A stretch of DNA of 64,000 bases, taken from positions 1-64,000 of the forward strand of contig JAPPLB010000156.1 of NCBI GenBank assembly GCA_028819575.1. The letters run 5' to 3'. The position numbers and the translations under genes are program-made. Origin of the DNA: Bryobacterales bacterium (GTDB lineage Bacteria; Acidobacteriota; Terriglobia; Bryobacterales; UBA6623). This document shows positions 33,661 through 41,615 of the stretch, piece by piece. Numbering within the stretch: position 1 is the first letter of the stretch; each line of letters begins with the position of its first letter. Under the pieces are notes generated by a model. The model was not told the origin of the DNA, did no database searches, and saw only the letters and a list, made by a program, of their open reading frames with translations.

Positions 33661-34249
33661 TCCGATGCCCGAGCACACTGAGGGCTGCGGCTGCAGCCAT
33701 CTTGTGGTCCTTGCGCCACGGCGTTCCCGCCTCTCGGCCGAACTGGGCGATGAGAGAATTGACCTCGGCTACCTCGACTCCCATTGCTTGGGCCGCCAGT
33801 GCCGTCGGGTCGGTCTTGCGAGGGTACCTCCGGACCTCCATTCCGAGTTCGGCCGCGGCTTCGGCCAGGGCCTCGCGGTACAGCATGCCGTCGGCGGCCA
33901 GGGTCAAGCGACGTGAGTTCAGAATCTCCTCCAGCGAGTCCGGCAGGCTGTCATATGGGCTCGATGGCAGGATCAACACCTGGGCGCGATAGGTCGCCAG
34001 CAGGGTCGAGATCGCCGCGCTCGCGTGTTTCGCCACCGATCGTCTCACTCGGTCCACGAGATCGATTGCTGTATCGATGTCCAGGCTTAAGGCTTCGTGG
34101 TGGTAGGGCGCGCTCGGCAGGCCTTTGTCGATCAGCTCGACGCGCCGACGATCGAGCAAGACCGGAGAGGCGCCTGCTACCGCAAGGGTGACCAGCTCGG
34201 CCCGAGCGTAGTGGTCGGCGGCTCCGATGACGGCTTCGGTGGCGCTCAT
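33647..34249 (-). CDS. conserved-looking protein of unknown function
   Basis: This 200-residue protein has no family I can name. Visible stretches are a hydrophobic-rich N-terminus (HYARAELVTLAVAGASPVLL), RRRVELIDKGLPSAPYHHEA, a helical middle (DTAIDLVDRVRRSVAKHASA) and LTLAADGMLYREALAEAAAE near the end. The last residues (KGRG) and the stop fall inside dispersed repeat copy 7, so the C-terminus may have been replaced by repeat sequence. It is probably a real gene, on codon use and length. It lies 73 bases downstream of the wHTH regulator gene. Confidence 0.6.
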   Translation of the reverse strand: MSATEAVIGAADHYARAELVTLAVAGASPVLLDRRRVELIDKGLPSAPYHHEALSLDIDTAIDLVDRVRRSVAKHASAAISTLLATYRAQVLILPSSPYDSLPDSLEEILNSRRLTLAADGMLYREALAEAAAELGMEVRRYPRKTDPTALAAQAMGVEVAEVNSLIAQFGREAGTPWRKDHKMAAAAALSVLGHRKGRG

Positions 34250-34322
34250 CGAAGGGGATTCTATCGCGGGCGTGCGGCAGGTGCTCCCTTACTCTCCCCT
34301 TCCGCTTCCGTCGTGGCAGCCT

Positions 34323-35591
34323 CTACCGGACGGCCTTTCCTGCAACCGCCATCTCTTTTTCAGCCCCACTGCGGGTAGCTACCACACGGCTCTCGATCGG
34401 CACGCCGCTCTTGAGCTCGACTTCCAACACGCATTCAAAGGGGAGAATGTTCCCGTCCGAAAGCACGCCGGCCTCTGTGACCAGCATCTGGAGTTTGTTG
34501 GGCTGGCAGAGGAACTCCACCGCCGCCTGCGTGCCCTGCGTCGTCACCCCGCCCACGAGCAGGATGCGCCGGTCGGGCGCGAAGCCCGGCAACAGCCGGA
34601 TCAGCGCGTAGTCTCGCCGTCCCGGGTCGGGCCGCGACCCGTCAAAGACGGCAGGCTCCCCCGAGCGTGGCTGCCGGTTGACGATCACCGCGCCATAGCT
34701 GCCCACGAATGGTTCCAGAGGGCGGAAGAAAAACTCTCCTTCTTCACGCAATTCCCGCAACTCGTTGACAGGCAGGTTCTCCACCGGACCTCCGATGAAA
34801 ACCAGGTTTGCGTTCTTCGCGTCGTCCCACCCCAGCAGTCCGCCCCGTTTGACATCGATCCGCCGGCCCATGTGCCAGAAGACTTCGCCGAGCGCATGGA
34901 CCGCCATGACTTCCCCGACACCCGTATAGGTGTAGACAAGCTCACTGCGCCGGTGCGCGGATGCATCGAAGTAGAAAAGACCCGTCGTCCCGGCATTCCC
35001 GACAAAGGGAGCGTTGCTGTAAACGACCGTAGGCCGTTCCGTCCCTCTTGCGAAAGCGCTCCAGAAGGAACTCACAATGTCCTCCGACTTCGCCTCTGCG
35101 GCGCGGTTCGCAGGGTGCTGCATCACGTGGCCAATCCATCCGATAATCAGGATGACCACCAGGACCGCCACCGCCGCCTCCAGCAGGAATCTCATGCTGA
35201 GCGTCGAGCGCCCCGTCCGTAGCGCTCCGCCTGCGAAAGCGCCGTCCTTGACCTGCCGGCCCGGTTCCGTCGCTTTAGGGTCGTGGAAAAAAACTCGGTA
35301 GTGCCCTTTCGGAATGTCGACGATGCATTCGTCCTCGGACCCCTCTGTCCGATAGTATTCCGCCAGTTTCTGTCGTAGCCGATTCATCGTTACCCGCACG
35401 ATCGAATCGGCCTGGGAGTCGAAGTCCTCGCTCCTCCCCAGGACTTGCGTGGCGATCTCGTATTCCTTGATGGCTGCCGTGGGCGATTGCAGCGATCGCT
35501 GTCCGACGTAGAGAAGAACGTTCTTCAGGGTGTCCGAGCCCTGAAACGTGCCGCTCGACGCGACTTTGTGAAGCTCTTCCAGCCTCTCCAC
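34323..35591 (-). CDS. membrane-anchored winged-helix (CadC/OmpR-type) transcription regulator
   Basis: The 422-residue protein begins with a DNA-binding region (about 15-105) that looks like a winged helix of the OmpR/CadC class: AAIKEYEIATQVLGRSEDFD, then SIVRVTMNRLRQKLAEYYRT and IVDIPKGHYRVFF (the wing). A membrane helix follows (about 132-155, FLLEAAVAVLVVILIIGWIG), and then a periplasmic domain (about 160-415) of unknown fold. It diverges from a TonB receptor gene across 272 bases that include an 11-bp tandem repeat, a fitting binding site. One-component membrane sensors of this kind control the neighbouring gene in response to an external signal; that role is inferred. Confidence 0.7.
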   Translation of the reverse strand: MERLEELHKVASSGTFQGSDTLKNVLLYVGQRSLQSPTAAIKEYEIATQVLGRSEDFDSQADSIVRVTMNRLRQKLAEYYRTEGSEDECIVDIPKGHYRVFFHDPKATEPGRQVKDGAFAGGALRTGRSTLSMRFLLEAAVAVLVVILIIGWIGHVMQHPANRAAEAKSEDIVSSFWSAFARGTERPTVVYSNAPFVGNAGTTGLFYFDASAHRRSELVYTYTGVGEVMAVHALGEVFWHMGRRIDVKRGGLLGWDDAKNANLVFIGGPVENLPVNELRELREEGEFFFRPLEPFVGSYGAVIVNRQPRSGEPAVFDGSRPDPGRRDYALIRLLPGFAPDRRILLVGGVTTQGTQAAVEFLCQPNKLQMLVTEAGVLSDGNILPFECVLEVELKSGVPIESRVVATRSGAEKEMAVAGKAVR

Positions 35592-35722
35592 TGATTTGAC
35601 TCTATCACAGGCTGTTTTTGGTCATCGGCGCTTCAGGTAACACCGTGTAACGTCCTCCACAAAAGAGAGAAACCTCAGCCACAAGCTGTTGATTTCATGA
35701 ATCTTGCAAGGTGCGTTCCTGG

Positions 35723-35744
35723 CATAACCGTGACATAACCGTAA
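35723..35744. promoter_or_regulatory. tandem 11-bp direct repeat, candidate regulator-binding site
   Basis: CATAACCGTGA (35723-35733) is followed directly by CATAACCGTAA (35734-35744), 10 of 11 bases identical. An 11-bp period is the standard spacing for binding of OmpR-type winged helices to two helical turns. It lies between the divergent wHTH-TM regulator gene and the TonB receptor gene. A further, weaker match (CAAACTTCACC) follows immediately. Confidence 0.55.
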
Positions 35745-35863
35745 CAAACTTCACCCCACGGAAAATCAGTGACAGTCTGAGGATACGAGATGTGCGTGTC
35801 GACTCCTTGCCGATCTCGCCGTGGTCTTCGGGGGGTCGGGAAGAAAAGGAATAGGGGATTTTC

Positions 35864-38800
35864 ATGTCACTGAGAGCATTCACTCCTGCGGCTCCATTGC
35901 TGTCCGCAGCTTTACTTCTGGTACTTTGCTTTTCCCTTGCAACCCTGTCACCGGCTCAGGAAGTGAGCGCCGGGTTGACGGGTTTTGTCACCGATCCCAG
36001 CGGGGCGGCTGTCGTTGCCGCCGAGGTGACCGCCCGGGAAACCAACCGTGGCGCCGAGTACACCACGCAAACCAATGCGGAGGGCGTTTATATCTTCCCC
36101 CGCATTCCGGGTGGAATGTACTTGTTGACCGTGCAATTGGACGGTTTTCGCACCTACAGGCAGTCCCGGATCCTGCTTGAAGTCAACCAGCGCGCCCGTA
36201 TTGACGTCACCCTGGAATTAGGTGCGTTGACCGAGACCGTCGAGGTCATCGGAGAAGCGCCGCTGCTCAATACCGACACGACCATCGTCGGCCAGACTCT
36301 CGATACCTCATCTCTGACCGAAACGCCGCTGGCCAGCCGCAACTTTATCGAGTTGACGCTGATGGCGCCGGGCACGACCACAACGAGTCTTTCCGGCATG
36401 CGGGACAGCCAGCGCAGCGGCTACGGCCAGGCGCGGCCCTATGTGAATGGCAACCGTGCCCAAGCCAACAACTTCCTTCTCGACGGCATTGACAACAATC
36501 AGGTGTCGGATAACTACACCGCCTATCAGCCGAACGTTGACGCCATCCAGGAAGTCAACATGATCACCAACAACGCTTCGGCCGAGTTCGGTAACTTCCA
36601 GGGTGGCATCATGAACGTGGTCATGAAGTCGGGCGCGAACGATTTCCACGGCACACTCTTCGAGTTCTTCCAGAACGACAGGCTCAACGCCAATAACTGG
36701 GCCCGCAACTGGCGGGGCAACCCTCGCCCGCCGGTCCGTCTGAACACTTTCGGCGGCACCTTTGGGGGGCCGGTCCGCAAGAACAAGTTGTTCTTTTTCG
36801 GAAACTATCAGGGCATCCGCCGCGTTCGCCCGGCGGCGGACAACAACTTTAACGTCATCCCGGCCGGATTCCGTCAGGGTGATTTCTCCGAGCTGCTCGC
36901 CGTCGCGGGCATTCAGCTTTATGATCCGCTGACGACGGACGCCGGCGGCAACCGCGATCCCTTCGCAAACAACCGGATCCCGATGAGCCGCATCGATCCG
37001 GTTGCGAGCAATCTGTTCAACGACTCGAGCCTCTACCCGCAGCCGCTGACCGGCGGACTCGAGTTCAACCAGAACGATCGGCGCGGCAGCACGCTGACGA
37101 CCGACCAGGGCGACATCAAGATCGACTACAAGCCCGGTGTTGCGGATGACATCTCGTTCCGATATTCCATCGGACGTCAGAGCCGTCCCGGTACGACGAC
37201 ATTTCCGCTGAGCTTCGGCCGCTTCAGCGAGTCGCCGTTCCAGGCCGCGGTTCTGAATCATACGAAGACATTCGGCTCGTCTATCGTCAACGAAGCTCGC
37301 TACGGCGTGAACCGCATCACGATCGACAACGGCGGCCTCGACAACGGTCTCGGCGACATTGCCGAACAGCTCGGCATCGTTGGCGCCAACGACCGCGGAC
37401 CCGGATTGCCGCAGATTCAGTTCAGAAACGGACGCGCCACAAGCATCGGAGCCACGAACATCGGATCGCAGGCGTTGTTCGCCAACACCACTTTCCACCT
37501 CGCCGACAACATGACGGTGGTTCAGGGCCGCCACACGATGAAGTTCGGCGGGCAGTGGCTGCGGCAGCGCATGAACACGCTCTATACCGGCAACACCGGC
37601 CGTACCGGGTTCATCCGCTTCGACGGACGGTTTACCGGCGCGAACCCGGGCGCGGTCGGTTCGGCCGAGGCGGATTTCTTCCTCGGAGCTCCCTCGCGTG
37701 TCGGGCGCGGCGTCACCAGCCTGTGGGGACACCGCAAGCACATCCTCGGCTTCTACCTTCAGGATGACTGGCGTGTCTCCGACAGCTTGACGCTCAATCT
37801 CGGCCTGCGCTGGGAGTACCACAGCCCCTTGGTCGAAGTCTACGACCGCCAGGCGAACTTCTCCCCGTTCTCCGGCGAGCTTCTCATCGCCGGTCAGAAC
37901 GGTAACAGCCGTGCTCTCTACGATCCGTTCAAGAAGGACTTTCAGCCCCGCTTCGGATTCGCATGGACTCCCGATGCCCTCGGCCGCAAGATCGTCGTTC
38001 GAGGAGCCTACACCATCTCCTCCTACATGGAGGGAAGCGGAACCAATCTCAGGCTGCCGATCAATCCTCCGTTCCAGCAGGAAACCGAAGCGCGGTTTGA
38101 CGACGGCACGTTTGTGCAGCCGGCGATCAGCACCTCCGAATCCATCGTTGCGCAGAGCAACCCCGGCGATCCCTTCGCCAATGCCAACATTCGCCTCTGG
38201 GACCCGAAGGTGCGTCCTGCCAACAGCCAGCAATGGAGCCTGGTCATCGAGAACCAGTTGCCTCATCAGACGGTGCTCTCCATGGGTTATATCGGCCAGA
38301 AGGGGCATCACCTGATCGTTCCAATGCCCTATTTCCAGCGGACTTTGCTTGCCGATGGCGCGACGGAACCCAGCCCGTATCTGAGCGGGAACCCGGCTCT
38401 CGCCGGCATCTCTCAGATTTCGGGAACCGAGTCGAACGGCAACATGATCTACCACGGGCTGCAGGTCAACGCCCGCCGCCGTTTGAACGCCGGGTTGACG
38501 TATCAGTTCTCGTACACCTTCTCGAAGACCATGACCGACTCGCTCGGCTTCTTCGGCGATGTCGGCCAGGTGGCCGGGCCCTCCGCCTACTGGCAGAACC
38601 TCAACGACCGTCAGGCCGAGTGGGGTCCGGCGTTCTTCGACGCCAGGCACAATGCCACGCTGTCGTTGGTCTACGAACTGCCTGAAGGGGACGAATGGAA
38701 CTCCCCCCTGAAAGCCGTCTTGGGAGACTGGCAACTCGGCAGCATGCTCTACATGCGCAGTGGTTTTGCGATGACGGTTCGGTCCTCCGATAACTCGCGT

Positions 38801-39163
38801 ACACGCTCTCGAGGCGCCCGTGCGGATCGTATCGGTGACGGCGCCAAAGGACCGCGGACGGTGGGTCCGGGCGGCGAATGGTTGGACACCTCCGCCTACG
38901 CCATTCCGGCGTTGGGCACGTTCGGAACGGCCGGCAACGGCACGTTTCGCGGCCCCGGGCTGTTCGACCTCTCGATATCGCTGCAGAAGTTCTTCCCGAT
39001 CACCGAGAAGCAGCGAGTCCAGCTTCGCGCGGAAGCGTTCGGCCTCACCAACACACCGGCCTTCCAGGGAGTCAACCGCTCGGTCAGAAGCCAAACCTTC
39101 GGCCAGGTTCGCGGTTCTCAAGGTGAGCGGCGCATTCAGCTCGCTCTCAAGTACATTTTCTAG
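35864..39163 (+). CDS. TonB-dependent receptor with carboxypeptidase regulatory-like N-terminus (Oar-like)
   Basis: This 1099-residue outer-membrane protein has a signal peptide (1-30, ending SPAQ), then a carboxypeptidase-regulatory-like beta domain (about 34-115: LTGFVTDPSGAAVVAAEVTA, TNAEGVYIFPRIPGG). A plug domain (about 120-250, with NGNRAQANNFLLDGIDNNQ) and a large beta-barrel ending in LALKYIF, the C-terminal aromatic of outer-membrane proteins, complete it. Large receptors of this form are numerous in Acidobacteriota and import large substrates. Substrate unknown. It is likely controlled by the divergent wHTH regulator. A clear terminator follows 25 bases later. Confidence 0.9.
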   Translation: MSLRAFTPAAPLLSAALLLVLCFSLATLSPAQEVSAGLTGFVTDPSGAAVVAAEVTARETNRGAEYTTQTNAEGVYIFPRIPGGMYLLTVQLDGFRTYRQSRILLEVNQRARIDVTLELGALTETVEVIGEAPLLNTDTTIVGQTLDTSSLTETPLASRNFIELTLMAPGTTTTSLSGMRDSQRSGYGQARPYVNGNRAQANNFLLDGIDNNQVSDNYTAYQPNVDAIQEVNMITNNASAEFGNFQGGIMNVVMKSGANDFHGTLFEFFQNDRLNANNWARNWRGNPRPPVRLNTFGGTFGGPVRKNKLFFFGNYQGIRRVRPAADNNFNVIPAGFRQGDFSELLAVAGIQLYDPLTTDAGGNRDPFANNRIPMSRIDPVASNLFNDSSLYPQPLTGGLEFNQNDRRGSTLTTDQGDIKIDYKPGVADDISFRYSIGRQSRPGTTTFPLSFGRFSESPFQAAVLNHTKTFGSSIVNEARYGVNRITIDNGGLDNGLGDIAEQLGIVGANDRGPGLPQIQFRNGRATSIGATNIGSQALFANTTFHLADNMTVVQGRHTMKFGGQWLRQRMNTLYTGNTGRTGFIRFDGRFTGANPGAVGSAEADFFLGAPSRVGRGVTSLWGHRKHILGFYLQDDWRVSDSLTLNLGLRWEYHSPLVEVYDRQANFSPFSGELLIAGQNGNSRALYDPFKKDFQPRFGFAWTPDALGRKIVVRGAYTISSYMEGSGTNLRLPINPPFQQETEARFDDGTFVQPAISTSESIVAQSNPGDPFANANIRLWDPKVRPANSQQWSLVIENQLPHQTVLSMGYIGQKGHHLIVPMPYFQRTLLADGATEPSPYLSGNPALAGISQISGTESNGNMIYHGLQVNARRRLNAGLTYQFSYTFSKTMTDSLGFFGDVGQVAGPSAYWQNLNDRQAEWGPAFFDARHNATLSLVYELPEGDEWNSPLKAVLGDWQLGSMLYMRSGFAMTVRSSDNSRTRSRGARADRIGDGAKGPRTVGPGGEWLDTSAYAIPALGTFGTAGNGTFRGPGLFDLSISLQKFFPITEKQRVQLRAEAFGLTNTPAFQGVNRSVRSQTFGQVRGSQGERRIQLALKYIF

Positions 39164-39188
39164 TCGGTTTCATTCATCCGCTGTTCCA

Positions 39189-39220
39189 GGGCCACCCTCA
39201 TGGGTGGCCCTTCTTTTTTC
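39189..39220 (+). terminator. Rho-independent terminator
   Basis: GGGCCACC (39189-39196), a 6-base loop and GGTGGCCC (39203-39210) make a perfect 8-bp stem, followed by TTCTTTTTTC. It ends the TonB receptor transcript. Confidence 0.9.
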
Positions 39221-39262
39221 TGCAGGGAGAAGTCCCGAATGCTGAGACATGATCGGAATTAA

Positions 39263-39595
39263 CCTGCAAGCGCGGTCCAGAGAGTTCTACGCGCATATCT
39301 CCCCGTGTGCGGAGGCGATGTGCGTGAGAGGGCCGTCAGGATGGGGCGTGAGACTTCTTCGCTGGTAACACGGCCTTTAAGGTCTTTCACGAATCACAGG
39401 GTTTTTGGTAGTGAAGGGCTTCAGTCTTTTTCCCCGGCTCGACCTGCATAGCATGAGGAGAGAAGAGCTGTTTCTCATGTCTCGTAATGCCCGATCCGTG
39501 ACGCAAGAGAAACGAATATTCATCGGCTGTCAGGCGTTGAGTACCACTGGATCGCTTCCAGGGGATTTCACGAAACACGAAACACGGCTTTCCTG
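39263..39595. repeat. dispersed composite repeat, copy 8 (degenerate)
   Basis: A partial left arm (CCTGC at 39263; GCATATCTCCCCGTGTG at about 39292) precedes the core GTGCGTGAGAGGGCCGTCAG. Heptamer-like tracts (TTTCACGAATCACAGG; TTTCACGAAACACGAAACAC) and other repeat fragments follow. The region 39164-39900 has no supportable gene. Confidence 0.75.
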
Positions 39596-39857
39596 AATCA
39601 CCGCCTTGTTTCCTCGCCTACGATTTCCCGGCATTTCCCACGATTTCCCGGCCCCCCGGGCGCGCAAATCAGATGGCAGCGCACAGTCGGCCGTTCTCGA
39701 TCGGCCTCGGAGAAGAGCTCTGCTGAGAATGCCTTGGCGCATCCGGCAGGCTTGGCGAGATGCTTCGAGTCGTTCGGGTCGCTGGTCCGGACTCCGGGAC
39801 AGAGTCTCCATGGTTGCGGAATTACGAGGACGTTGTGCTAAAATCCCAAGCTTTTAG
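39596..39857. other. no gene seen
   Basis: About 260 bases between repeat copy 8 and repeat copy 9. Apart from short low-scoring frames there is nothing I can support. It should contain the promoter for the SulP-DabA-Mrp cluster. Confidence 0.4.
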
Positions 39858-39906
39858 CCTGCGTTTCTCATCCCGTGCTTCGGCCGGCAGAGGGTGAAAA
39901 ATGCAG
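39858..39906. repeat. dispersed repeat, copy 9 (reduced 49-bp hairpin form)
   Basis: CCTGCGTTTCTCATCCC (from 39858) and GGGTGAAAAATGCAG (to 39906) are inverted arms with about 17 bases between them. It directly precedes and touches the start region of the SulP gene; an upstream in-frame ATG at 39901 lies inside the right arm. Confidence 0.85.
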
Positions 39907-39918
39907 AGTGAGACCGCT

Positions 39919-41571
39919 ATGAATACCAACTTGCCTGCGGAAGAGGTGCCGAGAGGTACATTCGACGGACTCCGAAAACACTGGACCTCCGATCTGCTTT
40001 CCGGTTTTCTCGTCTTCCTGATCGCACTCCCTCTGTGTCTTGGCATCGCCCTCGCCTGTGGGTACCCGGCCATAGCCGGAATCTTCACGGCGATTATCGG
40101 GGGCATCCTCTCCGCTTTCTTGAGTAACTCGGAGCTAACGATCAAGGGACCCGCGGCCGGTCTCATCGTCATCGCGATCGGCTGCGTCACGGACTTCGGC
40201 TTTACCGCGGGGCGGGACCCTGCCGCGGACATGCAAGCGTACCGCCTTGCTCTCGGCGTGGGCGTGGTCGCCGGGGTCATCCAGATACTATTCGGAGTGT
40301 TCCGGTCGGGTATTCTTGGGGGCTTCTTCCCCACTGCGGCCGTGCATGGGCTGCTCGCCTCGATTGGCGTGATCATCATCGCCAAGCAGTTCCCCATCAC
40401 CATGGGTTTGGGGTCGGAAGGTGCGCCGCTGGAGCTGCTTGCCAAGATTCCCCAATTCATAGCGGATATGAATCCGGTAGTCGGCTTGATCGGGATCATC
40501 AGCCTGGTCGTGATGTTCGGACATCCGTTGATCAGGATTCCGCTCCTCAGTAAGATTCCCGCTCCTATGGTCGTCTTGCTGATCACCGTCCCCTTGGGTC
40601 TGCATTTCGGAGTCAGCCAGGAGCACACCTATTCGTTCGCCGGACGGGATTACTCGCTAGGCCCTCACTTGTTGGTCAATGTACCCGCCAACATGTTCAG
40701 TGCGATCACGTTCCCGGACTTTTCCGGTGTGATGACCGCCACGGGCTTCCAGTACATCGTGCTGTTCTCGTTGATTGGGAGCCTCGAGTCTCTTCTGAGT
40801 GCAAAAGCCGTCGACGAAATCGATCCCTGGCGCAGAAAGACGAATCACGACCGCGACCTGCTTGCGATTGGCGTCGGCAACACGCTCGCCGCCTTTGTAG
40901 GCGGGTTGCCGATGATCTCCGAGATCGTGCGCAGCAGGGCGAATATCGATAATGGCGCGAAAACACGCTTTGCCAACATGTTCCATGGGCTGTGCTTGCT
41001 CTTGTTCGTGGCGCTGGCGCCTGCCCTGATCAATCAGATTCCGCTCGCTGCGCTGGGAGCGATGCTGGTCTTTACCGGGTTTCGGCTGGCCTCGCCTCGC
41101 GAGTTCGTCCACATGTACAAAGTCGGGCGCGAGCAGTTGATCATTTTTGTTGCAACCATTGTCGGCGTCCTGGCGACCGATTTGCTCTCGGGTATTGCCA
41201 TCGGCATCGCTGTCAAGGCCCTCATCCATCTCGTGAATCGGGCTCCGGTTGCGTCGCTGTTTCGATTGCGGGTCGACATCGACCGCAACGACAAGGACGG
41301 CGTGAAGGTCAGCGTCAAAGACTCCGCGGTGTTCAGCACCTGGATCGGCTTGCAGAAGAGACTGCAGAGCGTGCGGGATCAGCCACGGGTTGTCCTGGAT
41401 TTGTCGGAAACCTTTCTGGTTGATCATACGGTGATGGAGAGGCTCAACGAGATGCAGCAGGAGTTTCGGGAGCATGGTTCCGAGCTGGTCATCGAGGGGC
41501 TCGGCTCGCATCGGAAGCTGTCGGAGCATCCGTCGTCGGCCCGGGTCAGGCGCGCTCAGGGAGCCGCCTAG
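39919..41571 (+). CDS. SulP family anion transporter with STAS domain
   Basis: This 550-residue protein has about 10-12 membrane helices and ends in a STAS domain (about 440-540, with VVLDLSETFLVDHTVMERL). SulP signatures include LIALPLCLGIALACGYPAIA, TIKGPAAGLIVIAIG and VGGLPMISEIVRSRANI. SulP members carry sulfate, bicarbonate or other anions, usually with Na+ or H+. The next gene, 44 bases downstream, encodes DabA, so bicarbonate is a likely substrate here, by inference. I use ATG 39919 rather than the ATG at 39901 that lies in a repeat arm. First gene of the 12-kb cluster. Confidence 0.85.
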   Translation: MNTNLPAEEVPRGTFDGLRKHWTSDLLSGFLVFLIALPLCLGIALACGYPAIAGIFTAIIGGILSAFLSNSELTIKGPAAGLIVIAIGCVTDFGFTAGRDPAADMQAYRLALGVGVVAGVIQILFGVFRSGILGGFFPTAAVHGLLASIGVIIIAKQFPITMGLGSEGAPLELLAKIPQFIADMNPVVGLIGIISLVVMFGHPLIRIPLLSKIPAPMVVLLITVPLGLHFGVSQEHTYSFAGRDYSLGPHLLVNVPANMFSAITFPDFSGVMTATGFQYIVLFSLIGSLESLLSAKAVDEIDPWRRKTNHDRDLLAIGVGNTLAAFVGGLPMISEIVRSRANIDNGAKTRFANMFHGLCLLLFVALAPALINQIPLAALGAMLVFTGFRLASPREFVHMYKVGREQLIIFVATIVGVLATDLLSGIAIGIAVKALIHLVNRAPVASLFRLRVDIDRNDKDGVKVSVKDSAVFSTWIGLQKRLQSVRDQPRVVLDLSETFLVDHTVMERLNEMQQEFREHGSELVIEGLGSHRKLSEHPSSARVRRAQGAA

Positions 41572-41615
41572 GAGCCTCTCGGGCAGCGCCTGCCTGTAGA
41601 GGGACGTTATCGGAA

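Noticed and set aside
36308-39121. Very long minus-strand reading frame (937 codons) opposite the TonB receptor
   Set aside because: It is a shadow of the GC-rich plus-strand gene; its translation is Arg/Val/Glu-biased with no motifs, while the plus strand has full receptor domains.
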